The position numbers were made by a program, and so were the translations under genes. A stretch of 64,000 nucleotides of DNA from Oncomelania hupensis (Eukaryota > Mollusca > Gastropoda > Littorinimorpha > Pomatiopsidae). The notes beneath the pieces are model-generated. The model was not told the DNA's origin. It searched no databases and worked only from the letters and a program-made list of their open reading frames with translations. Location of the stretch: positions 48,755,081 to 48,819,080 of the forward strand of contig CM072511.1 in assembly GCA_036898135.1 (NCBI GenBank). The letters are read 5' to 3'. This document shows positions 44,155 to 56,445 of the stretch, piece by piece. Position 1 is the stretch's first letter. Every line of letters begins with the position of its first letter.

Positions 44155-46641
44155 CTAGTCCTGTGAAGGCATGCAGATGAAGCCTATCTGGTTGCCGAAA
44201 GGAACGCCATCCCGCTCGTGGGAATAGTAGAGCTCAGGGTTGCACCTGGTGCAGTGAGAGGTGCTCATGTCAATGTGGTCACTCTGGACCCCAGTCTGCA
44301 ACAGTACGTGATAGTTGGCCATTTGCAGGTCCACGTGTAACCGTGGCAGTCTGCAATCCTTCGGGGGTCGTGGCGATTTGGGCTGAAGCTGCTCAGGGGT
44401 CAACGGCTGGACCTTGAATTCCCCATGATGTAGTTTTATCAGACATGGGCCTCTCAGTAGCTTTTCTTTTGTTATTCTCGGTTCGCTTAATTCGTCCGTA
44501 TCTAAGCGTGTAGCATCATCTCTCGTGGGCTCTACAGAAGAACGCTGCGTTGCTTCTGCGCCGTATTCCACAAGGTCGAAGGCTGGCAAATCGTTATCTG
44601 TGGCTCCGCTACTGTCGCTGGGGTCGACACATGAGCGAGTTGCACGGTGATATCCGTTTGCATACTTTGAAGAAACCGAGGAGCAGTCCCCACTCTCGAC
44701 GTGCGTCGTATCGACTCGATGGTTGACGGGTTGGAAATTGCTGCCTAACAAACACGAAGGATGCACGGCGTAGAACATCTGACCCTCCTCCTCCAGCACG
44801 GTGAAGCAGCCTGGCCTTACCCCGGGGCCCATGGCTACCCGGATATCCTCTGGTCTGCACCCAAATCTATCTTTCATCGTCTGCACCACTACCTCCCCCA
44901 CTCTTTCAACTGTACCTGCAAAACATGGGAGTATTTAGAACAAATACCGCTGATACCGCTGATGGGGCTTATATGCAGCGCGGAAATTGACGGAAGCTAA
45001 ACTACAGTACCAAGGAATAAGGAAAAGAACTGTTATCACCAAAAACGACCTGCTATCAGTAAACAGTTTAAAAGCCTTAGCTTTCTAGTTACCCCTATCA
45101 AGGAAATGTTTACATTCTTAACAGCCGTTTACCCAAATCACAAAGAACTTTCTCCATCCTTATCCCCCACTCCATCTCATTCCCATCCGAGCAGACTTAC
45201 CTTTCCACCCAGCGTGGGCAGCGCCAACAACCTTTCTAACGGGGTCAGCAAAAAGCAGTGGAATACAGTCGGCGCCCGCGGCAGCGATAGTGACGTCGCA
45301 GCGATCAGTGACAAGGGCGTCGTAACGGTCAGGAGGGTCGTCACCTACTACCCACACCTTGTGTCCATGCTCCACGCGTACGATATGGAATTTCTCATGA
45401 TCAAAACCACCTACCTGTAGAACAATACCACACTGTAAACGGTTAAGTGTTTTCTTCTACTTCTAGTGATGGTCAATAAGAACCTAGGTGAGCAGCTGTG
45501 ATGTGTTCAATCTTTTCACAGGTTAATTAATACCCTATACCTTTTCTCTAAGAAATTGGTTTCCCATCTCCACCATCCAATCCCCGTGTTTTACAGATTG
45601 TTTCAAACGACTAATCAAAATACATAATGGCCCGTGTCAACATTTCATCCATCTCACTGTGTCAGGCCCAGTTAACTGCAATCGTAGTTCCCATCTACCT
45701 GTCAAACGGAATACATATACACGCATGTAAACCTAATTTTACACTTGGCTGAATCAAAATGGCTTGCGATACAGTCTACTTCCCCCTTCTCTCACAATTA
45801 TTTTGTTAAAATGCACGAAGCGTGTGGTAAAACTGAGAAAGTCACTCACCAGACCTAGACGCCGTCTGTTCTCGTTGATGACCAGCAGCGCGTCCCGCTT
45901 CAGCTCAGTGTAATGGAGGTTCATGCCGCACATGGTGGGGATTGCGGACACGCCGCCTCTTCTCGTACTGTAGCCATGCACAAACCCTTCCTCCTTCCCT
46001 GGCAGCAGCTCAGACTTCTCCACTTCTGGAGCACCCAAGAATGATGGCAACGTCTTCAAAAACTGTTTCACTTCTTCGGTCACTTCCTCCTCGAAGTTGG
46101 AATAAGTTTTCTCAGACTGCGATGAATCATGTTTTATAGCAACATCACACGAAGCTGGTAAAACTACAGAGCCGTTTTCCGAGCTGTCGGATATCTTGTC
46201 CGTCTTTCTATTTTGATCTCCATTGAGGACTATTTTCGAGCCCAGAGCTTCCACGTCCCATTTATGAACAGGAGACAGCAGAAGCCGACAAACATTGACC
46301 CAGAACGCCTTGTCTTCAGAACGGCACAGTAGACGCACAGCACTGATGGCCTGGTCGTCCAACATCAATTTAGCCTTATAGAAACTGCTGAGTCTCTCGC
46401 TGTCGCTCACCACCTTCTTTACAATCTTGCCACAAGTTTCCGCCGCAATTTTCCACTCCCTATTGACGCCCTCTGCGTTATCTACTGAGGTCAGGATGTA
46501 AAGATAGATGACGTCGTCGTTGTTGTGTCCAATGGAGAGGCTGTCCTTCATGTGCTGGACAGCCTGAGGGTTGTAGTGGTGGTTGAGACCATGGGTATAA
46601 AGATCAAGGATCACAGCTTTTTCCATTTTGGTCTCTGGCAT
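44155..46641 (-). CDS. LACC1: Laccase domain-containing protein 1 homologue (purine nucleoside enzyme)
   Basis: Exons on the minus strand: 46641-45850, 45414-45201, 44915-44155, with GTGAGT and GTAAGT donors and CAG acceptors, joined as 588 residues. LACC1 (FAMIN) is a multicopper-oxidase-like (YfiH/YlmD) fold protein with reported adenosine deaminase and purine nucleoside phosphorylase activities. The family signature is clear: HGYSTRRGGVS, then catalytic H280, C314 (GADCIP) and H331 (AHAGWKG), with the 34- and 17-residue spacing of the human protein, and a C-terminal GVPFGNQIGFI-type end. Longer than the 430-residue human protein, mainly from an acidic, Ser-rich insert of about 110 residues in exon 3. 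The start at 46641 is chosen because an acceptor-like TGTGTGCAG overlaps the more upstream ATG at 46680; M6 (46626) is also possible. Confidence 0.92.
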
Positions 46642-46728
46642 GGTGCTTGCGCACTGGTCGTCGTACCTCTGTCTGCACACATATCAATATAAACGACTAT
46701 AAAACAGCATTAACATCTTACGTACACA

Positions 46729-46780
46729 AGTCTCCTCTCTGAAAATCCTTACCGGGAAGAGAGGGGACTATAAACTGATT
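46729..46780. repeat. 52-base hairpin repeat, copy 1
   Basis: Appears identical to 57722-57773. It contains an 11-bp stem, GTCTCCTCTCT with AGAGAGGGGAC (one G.T pair), around a loop GAAAATCCTTACCGGGA. Lies just upstream of LACC1 exon 1. Confidence 0.75.
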
Positions 46781-46962
46781 AAATAATAACGTGTTACACC
46801 GTAATATCATAGAACGTAAGAACGCCGTTGTTTACATAAACACTAACTGCACTGAATGTTCTCAGAAGTTACATTTTACCCATGATGAATAACATTTATG
46901 CAGACTTCAAGTTATGTCAGTAATTACCCAATGAAATCTTACTCTTGTGCCACATACACACA

Positions 46963-46976
46963 CAGAAACACACACG

Positions 46977-47007
<31 letters not shown>

Positions 47008-47008
47008 G
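46963..47008 (+). repeat. (CA)n microsatellite
   Basis: Imperfect CACACG and CA repeats upstream of LACC1. Confidence 0.9.
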
Positions 47009-47215
47009 CGAATGCACGCCGCATGCACATACACCCATATCCATGCAGGATGTCTAAACAGATATTATACAAACTATTATAGTAGTAAGACATATTGCGT
47101 CGAAATTGAATTCCCACATCTTAAATAATATTATCCGAGAAGCTAATGTCAAATTAGGTATAAAAATTCCTGAATGTGGAAAACACATTTATACTCACAC
47201 ACACACACACACACA

Positions 47216-47366
47216 ACCCTAAACCTAACCCTAACCCAGCCCTAACCCTAACGGATCATTGTTCTGACGTCAAAACAAGTAGGCATGTCAATACAAGTTA
47301 TGTAGATGTTCACTGATTTGTCCAGATAGCACTGTGTAAGTGTGCCCACACACGCACGCACACACA

Positions 47367-47400
<34 letters not shown>
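47216..47400 (+). repeat. Telomere-like CCCTAA module, copy 1
   Basis: About six CCCTAA/CCTAAC units (47216-47252), then ACGGATCATTGTTCTGACGTC and a (CA)n tract. Same order as the module at 47488-47716. Confidence 0.75.
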
Positions 47401-47401
<1 letters not shown>

Positions 47402-47487
47402 CCGTGTAGAAACGCCGTTGTGATGACTTTCATAAAACTCTACATACGTTACTTTGACATTTTTACAAATTTGTCCATTTTTTAAAG

Positions 47488-47650
47488 CTAACCCTAACCC
47501 TAACTCTAACCCAAACCTTAACCCTTAACCTAACCCTAACACAGACCTAACCCTAACGGAACACTGTTTTGACGTCAAAATAACGGGGTCCGTCAAAAGA
47601 TAGTACGTAGAGGTTCAAGTGTATGTCAGAAAAAAGGCGTTTCTACCTAG

Positions 47651-47706
<56 letters not shown>

Positions 47707-47716
47707 ACACACATAT
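47488..47716 (+). repeat. Telomere-like CCCTAA module, copy 2
   Basis: About eleven degenerate CCCTAA-type units (47488-47558), then ACGGAACACTGTTTTGACGTC and a long (AC)n. Collinear with the first copy, so the whole module was duplicated. Confidence 0.75.
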
Positions 47717-47929
47717 AAAACGTTTGAGATATAAAACGTTTGAGTTATTTTCCTTCCTAAAAAACGACGGAGCGAAGATTCCACTATTAACTCGTAAACT
47801 GCTCGGGAACCGACCCACTAATATTCAAGCTACGTATCCATATGTCGGGGGAAAAAAGTGGCACCGTTAGGGAACGAATTCCTATTTTGTTGATTTTTCC
47901 TGTAGAGGTAATATCACTTTTTTGTCCAA

Positions 47930-48580
47930 ACCCCAAGTATGACTAGATCGATTTTTTTGTATTTTCCAGACTTTTGGGGAAATACTTTGAAATAGTCGGG
48001 TTAATCAGAACGAGCCATCATATTTGTTGTATCGCAAAGATCAAGATCATTGGAGTCATTCTGTTGCTAAACACGTTTTCCTCGATATCTCAAAAAACGG
48101 CTAAAGCGATAATTTTAAAGTTAGTATACATGTACTTCAAATCATAGGTCATACTTCAGTAGAAATCCGGTTGTCGGTCCATCTGTCAGTTGGTCAGTCC
48201 ATCGCTCCGAATTTAACTTTTTCGTTCAAAACGTACTTTTTCATTTTATTTCAAGAATAACTGAACCAAAAGGTATCATTTTTAATTTGCGGTTACTTTA
48301 ACTACTGCTAAGCATAGATCACTCGTAATTGTAAGTTCTCATAAGTCGAGGTCATTGTGCTTCAACAGTGTCTAAACACGTTTTATGCTGTATTTATAAA
48401 CTGGTTGAGCCGATTTCTGGTTTGCAGATAGTTCAGATAGTAGCATATCATTCCATATTTTCCGATGATGCCGAGTCACAACACCGTCAAAAAAGTAACA
48501 CTTTTAAAATGCTTATTTTTTTGACAAAGTGTATCTGAACATACATTTGAATGGCTTGCCATCTTGTTATTTATTTTTAC
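47930..48580 (+). repeat. Dispersed non-coding repeat, copy 1
   Basis: Shares segments such as TCATTGGAGTCATTCTGTTGCTAAACACGTTTTCC, GGTTGTCGGTCCATCTGTCAG and GCTTGCAGATAGTTCAG-like sequence with 52730-52990 and 57985-59215. No protein signature. Confidence 0.65.
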
Positions 48581-48680
48581 TATGCAGATACTTTAACCAC
48601 CACTCAATCTTTTCTGTCCTTAACCTTTGCTCATTCTCAGAGGTCAGAGTGGGCCATCTGATTCAGACCATCGAAATCAA

Positions 48681-48787
48681 GAAGAAGAAGAAGAAGAAGA
48701 AGAAGAAGAAGAAGAAGAAGAAGAAGAAGAAGAAGAAGAAGAAGAAGAAGAAGAAGAAGAAGAAGAAGAAGAAGAAGAAGAAGAAGA
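48681..48787 (+). repeat. (GAA)n microsatellite
   Basis: Pure AAG/GAA tract of about 105 bases; the poly-Lys frame is an artefact. Confidence 0.95.
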
Positions 48788-48941
48788 GAATTTTAAGAAG
48801 TAGGCCTATAAGAAAAATAAAAAGAAGAGACGTACATGGCATATTTAACTTGTTGTAACTGTAGTGATTTGATTATTGAATCTTTATAATTTTATTGTTT
48901 GCGGTTTTATGTTTTTCCCTTTGTTCTTTTAATTTCTCTAA

Positions 48942-48942
48942 A

Positions 48943-49007
<65 letters not shown>

Positions 49008-49008
49008 A
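48942..49008 (+). repeat. (AAAG)n microsatellite
   Basis: Pure tetranucleotide tract of about 16 units. Confidence 0.95.
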
Positions 49009-49459
49009 AATGATGTGAAGCAATAATTAATTGACTTTTTATCATTAGAAAGCCTCTATGAGTCTTATCACATAATGCTATTAGCATTATTTCCCATAAC
49101 AGTGATCGACCGATCGACATTTCACGGAAAATCACGAATATGTTAGGATGACGTAAACTACGCTTAGCGGAAATGCGTCACGTTGTATTGAAAGGAAACA
49201 ATGCCACTAACTACGACGCGGATGACAAAACTTGATAACACTGATTCCTCGTGAATGAATCAATGAATCTTGCAGCAACACCAACAATGACGATGTCAGT
49301 TATGCAAAACTGTGTGCATTTCGCTGATTCTGCAAAATACTGGTTGTTTGATCTAATGCAGCAGGCTTGCGAGAACTGAAAAAAAAAAAAAGAAGCAAGA
49401 ACGTCAAGGTCACACGGGTAACAGCAACTCGGAATTTTCACAACGCCTTTATCTTCAGC

Positions 49460-51553
49460 ATGTCCAGGATCGTTTGTCGACCCCAACCTTCAATATGGGA
49501 ACAGGTGACTTAATTATTAGTTCATGAATTAGTTATTGTATTTATAGAAGTAAACGTTGCAGGCAGTTGCGGGTTGCTGGGCGAATGAGTAAGAAATTAT
49601 GCTGTGCCTAGCAAACGCTATTATTTCAGGAACATACTCAAATCCTTATATGATTTTGCTTCCGTGGCGCAATTCTGCACCCACGCGTTCTGCCGCAGCC
49701 CAAAAAAATAAAATTAATTAATTTAAAAAAACATAAATAATAATAAATAAATAAGCTGCAGCAATTTAAAGTAACAAGAACCCCGAAAAATGCTAACATC
49801 TTGAGAGGAACCGTCCCCTATGTAAATAATAATTATTTAAAGTGCGTGACATTCGTAGGCACCAGGCGGCTGACCAGTTTATTTTGCGGCGTCACTGATA
49901 CAGCTCTTGAGGTACTTTCGGGTGATGGTTTTGATTCTTCCCGCTAATCTCATTCTTTCTGTATGCCTACTCCTGTTTGTTCATCGTCAGGTATGCCAAG
50001 AGTTCGAGGAGAAGAGGCGGCAGATCGAGAGGTTGGACAGCGAAAAAGACAACTCTCACACCGCTGACTTCGACGTTCGTAAGCATCACCCAGTCTTTCA
50101 TGGCCAAGTCTTCGCTCAGGTGAGAATGTTTATCACTTTGGAGAAGAAATGAGAACAACAACAGGCAACAACACACAAAATACAGTTTTGGATCGAATAG
50201 AACAATCTTAAGTACTGATAAGTATACTATATATTTCTTTGTACTAGGTGGAAAGTGACTACTATCTGCAAAATGAGCTGAATCCCTCTATCGGCCATCC
50301 TGCTTGTGCTGGCCTTTGGATACAGGACGAGAAGTACTCAGAAGATGCCAAAGCCGAGAACGCTCGCCTCATCCCGCCTGACAAGAAAACGTGTTCCAAC
50401 GTGGAGTTTCTGGAGTACTATGTCTGGCCTTGCCTCCTACCCGCACTGGAGGCCACTCTCATACAGGTATAATATCACACGGAAGCTGGGACTGATGACG
50501 AATGATGATGAAAGAACAGATTCTGGAATACTACGCGCAGACCTTGGCCCTCATGGCGGTCCCATTCGAATAGTTACTACTAACCCCGTACTGTCGTCCA
50601 CATTATTTGAAATAGCACCCAGGCTGGTAGTGGCTTAACTTTTGGCATCAGAAAGGTGTGCCCTAATCACCAGGCCATCAGTGATCACTCTCCTCCAAAA
50701 ATGGTCTACCTCTGTATGGCATGTGCAGGCTCGTCTGGAAGGCTGCATCAAGAGCATAATGCGTGTACCTTTCAACTCGGTGGACTTCCTGATGCTCAGG
50801 ATCTACAACAACAACCCTATGCACCCTGAACGTAAGGACAACCCCGAGCATTTCGATGACATCCCCTTTGTCAAAGCTTTTCTCGAGATCCACCCCAGGT
50901 AAGAATAGACTGTTAATTTACTGTTAAATTCCAACCCAAAGAGCTGCTCAAGGCATTTGACTACCACAAACGCCTGCATGCGTAAACAAAACTCCAGCGT
51001 CACCCAAGACGCAGGACTTCTGTACAGTCGGAACAGCCAGACCTGAGAAAAATATATTCTGATGAAGATAACAATCAACGAAATGCTACCGGTAGTTTCA
51101 TTGTCAGCCTTCTTGTAATGTTTCGGATTTGACGTGCACACGTTAATTGAAATGATAACATAGTACTGTTACTAGTGTAGCAACATTACGAACATGGCCT
51201 GTTGCTGCAGACCTCCTGTGCCCGCTTCCCTCATGTGGACGGCGGACGAGACGGCGAGCAAGATCCAAGCAGCCTTCAGAGCATTCTTAGTCAGAAGAGA
51301 CCCCGAGGTGCAAGAACTGAGGCGATGGCAGCGTGAATGGAGGGTGCTGAATAAGGAGGAGCACATCTTTGAAGAGGCAAGTAAATAACTATTATTTCTG
51401 AACTTGAGACTGAAAACTATATTCCTTTTGGATCTTCAGACTGATCACTACTAATAATATGTGTTGAGATTGAATACGGCAGACGACTAAAGTATTATTA
51501 AACAAAAAATATTGGATATTATTGTGTGATGGTGGCGGTGATGGAGGTGGTGG

Positions 51554-51603
<50 letters not shown>

Positions 51604-52244
51604 ATGATGATGATGATTATGATTATGATGACGACGACGACGCGACAGGCATGAATATGATGTCGATTACGATCTAGATGAGCATAACCAGACCAGTCCA
51701 ATCAAGTTAACAACGACATCGTCTAAGACAGCCTCTTCATAGCAAGAGCAGCAACCTCGTGGATGTGAACTACTTAAAATACACCCGTAATGTTCCGCTC
51801 CATCAACCTTTGGTCGGCTAGAGTTATATCCTGTTTTCGGCAAGCGCTTTGAGCCGCTCTTTAAACGAGTAAATGCAGTGAATTAAAACAGTTATTTTAA
51901 TTTCGACCTGAGAACCAGTTTTACGTGAGTGGAAGATATTGTCATGTTACCTTCTACAAGATGTAGCTGCTTTTGCACACAAGGTCAGACTTTTAACTCC
52001 CGATAACTTTTTTTCTTGGCAGGTGCTAGCTTTCTGGGAGCGTCAGATGCCGAACGGGAGTTCTTCGAACACTTCCACTACTCTTTCGATCACCTCCAGA
52101 CCTCATTCGAGGCAGCGGCATTACGTAGCGCACTCAAACGCATCCACGGCGAGGCAATCTGTGTGTCCAGACACTCTATCTATCGTTGGCAGCAATCAGT
52201 CCCTGGGCACCTCTGTCGCAGGCTGCAACCAAAATGCAGCTTAG
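49460..52244 (+). CDS. IQCK: IQ motif-containing protein K homologue (six coding exons)
   Basis: Coding exons: 49460-49504, 49991-50119, 50248-50466, 50729-50898, 51211-51376, 52023-52244; joined, 316 residues with consistent phases. The layout matches IQCK, a little-studied protein with a calmodulin-type IQ motif, often linked to ciliated cells. Landmarks are SIWEQVCQEFE near the start, CSNVEFLEYYVWPCLLPALE, the IPFVKAFLEIHPRPPVP segment, and an IQ motif KIQAAFRAFLVRR in exon 5. The last intron needs a GC donor (GAG|GCAAGT) to keep frame; the next exon then continues with VLAFWERQM as the family expects. The start ATG is the first in the WEQ frame, but that frame stays open 100 bases upstream, so an extra 5' exon is possible. 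The last 55 residues are Ser/Thr-rich and unconserved. Confidence 0.85.
51554..51645 (+). repeat. (GAT)n microsatellite in the last IQCK intron
   Basis: Trinucleotide tract grading into GATTAT and GAC units. Confidence 0.92.
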
Positions 52245-52729
52245 GCAGTAACAGAAACCCTTGTACTATGACCAAATACTTGCTACAACTAACAGACGAG
52301 TAATTGTTTATTTACAGATATGTGTTTCTGCCAGCGTCAGTGCCGTTAAAAGTTCGTGTGATTAGAATGCCTTGTGTACATACTATTATTTATTCTCTCG
52401 TAACAGTAACACCGTTCCTACCTGTATTATATAGTTGGTCTCCCTACGAGGAAGAATAACAATAGACAAACTTCTTTTAATCTTATGACAGTGTAGTTTA
52501 CCACGTGTAATTGTTGATCGCTCGGTGAGGGAACTTTTTTTTTTATATACACATAATTTTGTTTTCAGATTTGCGCGAAGCTCTATCACCATGTGCAACG
52601 TGTAACTGTTGTCTCAGCAGGTGGTCACATGCGGTACTATGCAGCCACGATACACAAATATATCGATCATCATTGTTTTGAACGTTTCTAAAACAACATA
52701 TTTGACTAGTATTTTTTCGCTGTTGGAAC

Positions 52730-52990
52730 AATTACAGCTCGGCAAAAAGCAAACACCAAGGTTACTAAAAAGTTGGCTGAACCGATTTTAATAAAGTTTG
52801 GCTTGCAGATAGTTCAAGTAGTGGTCAATCGTTCCACGTTTTCATTTAACTTTTTTTAGGATAAAACCGAGACAATTACTAAATTAGCTCACGAAAATAA
52901 GCACTTTTGAAAATATTTTTTCCCCAGCTATGTTAGTGAGTGGCTGGAAATACATTTAAATGTTTTGCTATCTTGTTTCTCCATTGCAAT
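52730..52990 (+). repeat. Dispersed non-coding repeat, copy 2 (partial)
   Basis: Matches the distal part of 47930-48580 (GGCTTGCAGATAGTTCAAGTAGTGG through CATTTAAATGTTTTGCTATCTTGTT), diverged. Confidence 0.6.
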
Positions 52991-53116
52991 TAGAAAACGA
53001 TAGCTGGTAGAGCGAATGCATAAAAAAAAATTAAATGAAATACCACCAGAATAATTCTTGTTTTTGTTCGTTTGAAACTAATTAGAGCATGCGCTGTGTG
53101 TGTATGTTTGTGTGTG

Positions 53117-53686
53117 GTTTACGTTAACGGCTTTGGTTGTAATAAAGTTACCAAAGTGTGTGGTTCTGGGAGTGAAAAATATTTAAAATAGTGAATCTCC
53201 CACTTAATCTAAAACGTAAGCGGCAAATTATGTAATTATGTTTAAGCTTACTTTGTTTTATCACAAACTAGGTATTAAGCAGAGGGGGTCAACTTGGGAC
53301 ATCAGCAAAAATTCACCATTTGTTATCTACAGTTTTATTTTCTAAACTAGGGGTAGACCCGACTAAAATAACAAGTTTTAACTGGTCGTTATTGAGGCTC
53401 TATCCTTGACTGTTAAGTTTGATAATACACCCATTGTCTCATTTTGTTAGCAGCTCGATATCTGCACAATGATCCCATTTTCAGTGAGGATTAAGGCAAA
53501 GAGCAATGTCCTGTTATTGTACTTGGCTGACAAGTCTCCTAATTTTGTAAATTCAACTAAAACATCATTACTTCATCTGCCGCTTACGTTTTAGATTAAG
53601 TGGGAGGTTCACTATTTTAAATATTTTTCACTCCCAGACCCACACTTTTTGGTAACTTTATTACAACCAAAGCCGTTAACGTAAAC
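53117..53686. mobile_element. MITE-like element with 109-base terminal inverted repeats
   Basis: 53117-53225 and 53578-53686 are near-perfect inverted copies (GTTTACGTTAACGGCTTT... and its complement), with only a few differences. The 350-base centre has no coding frame. Left flank is TG-rich and right flank CA-rich, so the inverted relationship continues loosely outside. No clear target duplication. Confidence 0.8.
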
Positions 53687-53694
53687 TAAGCTTA

Positions 53695-53697
53695 CAT

Positions 53698-53739
<42 letters not shown>

Positions 53740-53770
53740 ACACACCCACACACACACACACACACACATA
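53695..53770 (+). repeat. (CA)n microsatellite
   Basis: Long (CA)n adjoining the right end of the MITE. Confidence 0.95.
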
Positions 53771-56257
53771 CATAACACCAAGCACTCTTCAATGAGCACA
53801 CATTTTAATTTTGGTAAAGTTAACCGTTTCAGTGCAAGGGATACTTCCAGCAACCTTTTTTATAAAGCAACATTGAACATCAGTCTATAATCAGCAATAC
53901 TGTTAGGTCTAATTATTGTCTGTTTTACCAGCACATCTTAAGGTATCTATTTTGTGCACATTCAACCGTTACAACAGACTACGCTAACAAACAGTCCTAG
54001 GCTTACTAAGTTGTACCGAAACACACAGCAACAGCAACGATCAAAGCGCCAGTGTTGTTCATACGCATTGAGCTGTGCGACTCGTGCCAAACTCGAAATA
54101 AAAAGAACAAAATGTAGGTAATATGTACCTAACCACGGTGGGCGTTGATATTATCTATACACATACGTTATCTATACACACGCAATCTCAAACTGAACTC
54201 ATTCGCGTAATATGTGTACAGCAAATACAATTCGTTACAAAGCATATTCTCTCATTCCGAATGGGTTGGCTTACAGCCATACACATGCATTTCATAAAAT
54301 ACAATACTGTTAAAAAGCACTGAAGCACGAACAAAAATGTTATACATCTTTTCAATGTCACGCTTGTATAATATGCATTGAAGAACGAAAATACACGCTC
54401 TAACGCTCCATACACACATGATTTGTCTTTAGGAGGTTTTCACTTGAATAATCTCAGGTATACTTACTTCTTAGGCTTGACAGGATAGGTGTGTCGTAAT
54501 GATACTCAGTAATAGCCTACCTGGTTAGTTGGTCATCATGTAATTTGTCCAAAATACATTTTTAGTCTTACTCTTTGTCAAACTCATGGGTTGTGCTGAA
54601 GTCGAGTTCGGTAATTATCAACAGCTCTTACGGTAGATCTGGACTATGGTGGCCTACTTCACAATCAAATGTCTTTATAGCAAATTGCAAAATGCTGTAT
54701 ACAACATTAGATTTAAGTCACGGTGTGTTCTTTATATCTGGTTCACTTCAAACAGGGCTTACTTATTTCGCGGAGTCATTCTATCCTTCGTCACATGATA
54801 TAAACACAAAAATTGCAATCTCGCACACATCACATCATAAACAGCATGTCCGTTATTGAAGCAAAACAAAATATCGCATGAGATATCGCAGATGTATCCA
54901 CATTTTTCTACATACCTTTTGTTGAAGTCGTTTGTAAGCAAATATTTGATAGCCTAATACGCTAGATGGGATACACTTTAGGTGTATCCTAAAATGAACA
55001 GTCTTTTCAGCGTCTTATCCACGAGACTGAGAGAATGGTAAAAAATGGACACATTATCTTTCTTTAATTCTTTGGTGTTCGTCAAAAACAGCCTACGCGA
55101 CTTGTCATCAAACGTAGGCCTCAACCATCCCTTTGACGTGTACTCATATCCTGCCAAGAGCAAGGGAACCGACGACCACACGTCATAGGCCTATAAACGA
55201 GACGAATGGACGACAAATGACTGACCAATCATCGAGCCCGTAAGAAGGAGGCGGTAGTACATTAGCACTTTAGCCTGAGCAACAAGAAAGCACACACTAT
55301 CTTTGGATACTTAAGACTTCGTGCTTTTGGCAATGTAAACATTGAGCTATTGTCCCTATTAAAGAAGAAGAAGAAAAAGAAGAAGAAGAAGAAGAAGAAG
55401 AAGAAATAGGTCTAAATGAATGCACGGAAAGCACTTTAAGACACTAAAGGTAAAAAGTGTAGGGCGACGGTACTCGTGTGATCACGAGGAAATTTGCCAG
55501 CTTCGTATCATCACCCCTCTTCAGCGTACAATTTGAACAAACCATGTTGAATACGAGGTGAACTATTCATGGCATAATGCAGGCTACATACAGTCAAACC
55601 CCATATTCAGCACATGTTATCATGTTGTCCCTTGTAGTTTCAGTATCAGGTAACCGTAATCATAAATTATCCACCCTCCTCTCCCACTTTTCTCCAGACA
55701 CAGACACACACACCCACCCACACACACATACACACACATGTGCAAATACTTATGATTTGTCGTTAAATTGAACTGATTTGGCTTACGACTCCCCGGCCAA
55801 GTTCTAACACTTCCGATGAATCCTGTGATATCTTCATCCCCAAACAAACACAATGGATTAGCTTACATTTCCTTTAACCTGTTTATCAAGGTATCAGTTT
55901 CACAAAACAATACATGTAGCCTACTACGGAAACCTCGGATCAAGAAATCAGTATCAGCGGACAAAGAGTTGTGGAAGATGGCAAGTATATTTAACTTTTG
56001 ACTGACGACGACGAAGACGACGAAGGCGACGAACAAGAACAAGCCTTTGCTCACCATGCCTCTATGCGGAAACAATCCCCTAATCCACCACTGTTCGCAT
56101 TTCTCACCCTCAAACAGGAATTCGGGTCGGCAACCGCAAGTATTCGAGTACCCGGAAGAAGGATCATTGTATGCACTTATTTTCATAATTAAAAGTTCCA
56201 AATGTTCCCGGACTAATATCATAAACTTTTTGTTTAAAACTTCCTGTATTTTGTATT
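53771..56257. other. Intergenic stretch without supported genes
   Basis: Only short frames lacking family signatures. (AAG)n at 55363-55405 and (CA)n at 55695-55740 are the only clear structures. Confidence 0.5.
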
Positions 56258-56445
56258 TTAACCGAAAAAGAGGTGGGAGGACAACATTCGAGAATGGACT
56301 GGTTTGACACTGAGCGAAACAATCAGGGTTGCTGAGGACAGGGAAAGATGGAGTACGCTGGTTAAACGATCATCTGTGGTGCCCCTACGACCTCCGATTA
56401 TGGGATAGGATAGGATAGGATAGGATAGGATAGGATAGGTATTTT
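56258..56445 (+). mobile_element. LINE 3' fragment with (GGATA)n tail, copy 2
   Basis: Starts in the AAAGAGGTGGGAGGACAACATTCGAGAATGGACTGG block shared with 61328-61364, ends in seven GGATA units. Strongly 5'-truncated. Confidence 0.75.

Noticed and set aside
48529..48858. Lys-rich 109-codon frame
   Set aside because: Half of it is the (GAA)n microsatellite; the rest is part of a dispersed repeat.
51939..52022. Reading upstream of the last IQCK exon as coding
   Set aside because: The frame is open but a CAG acceptor at 52020-52022 and family alignment place the exon start at 52023.
55863..56222. 119-codon minus frame with several Cys and Trp
   Set aside because: No recognised domain, no supporting splice signals, and it overlaps low-complexity GAC repeats.
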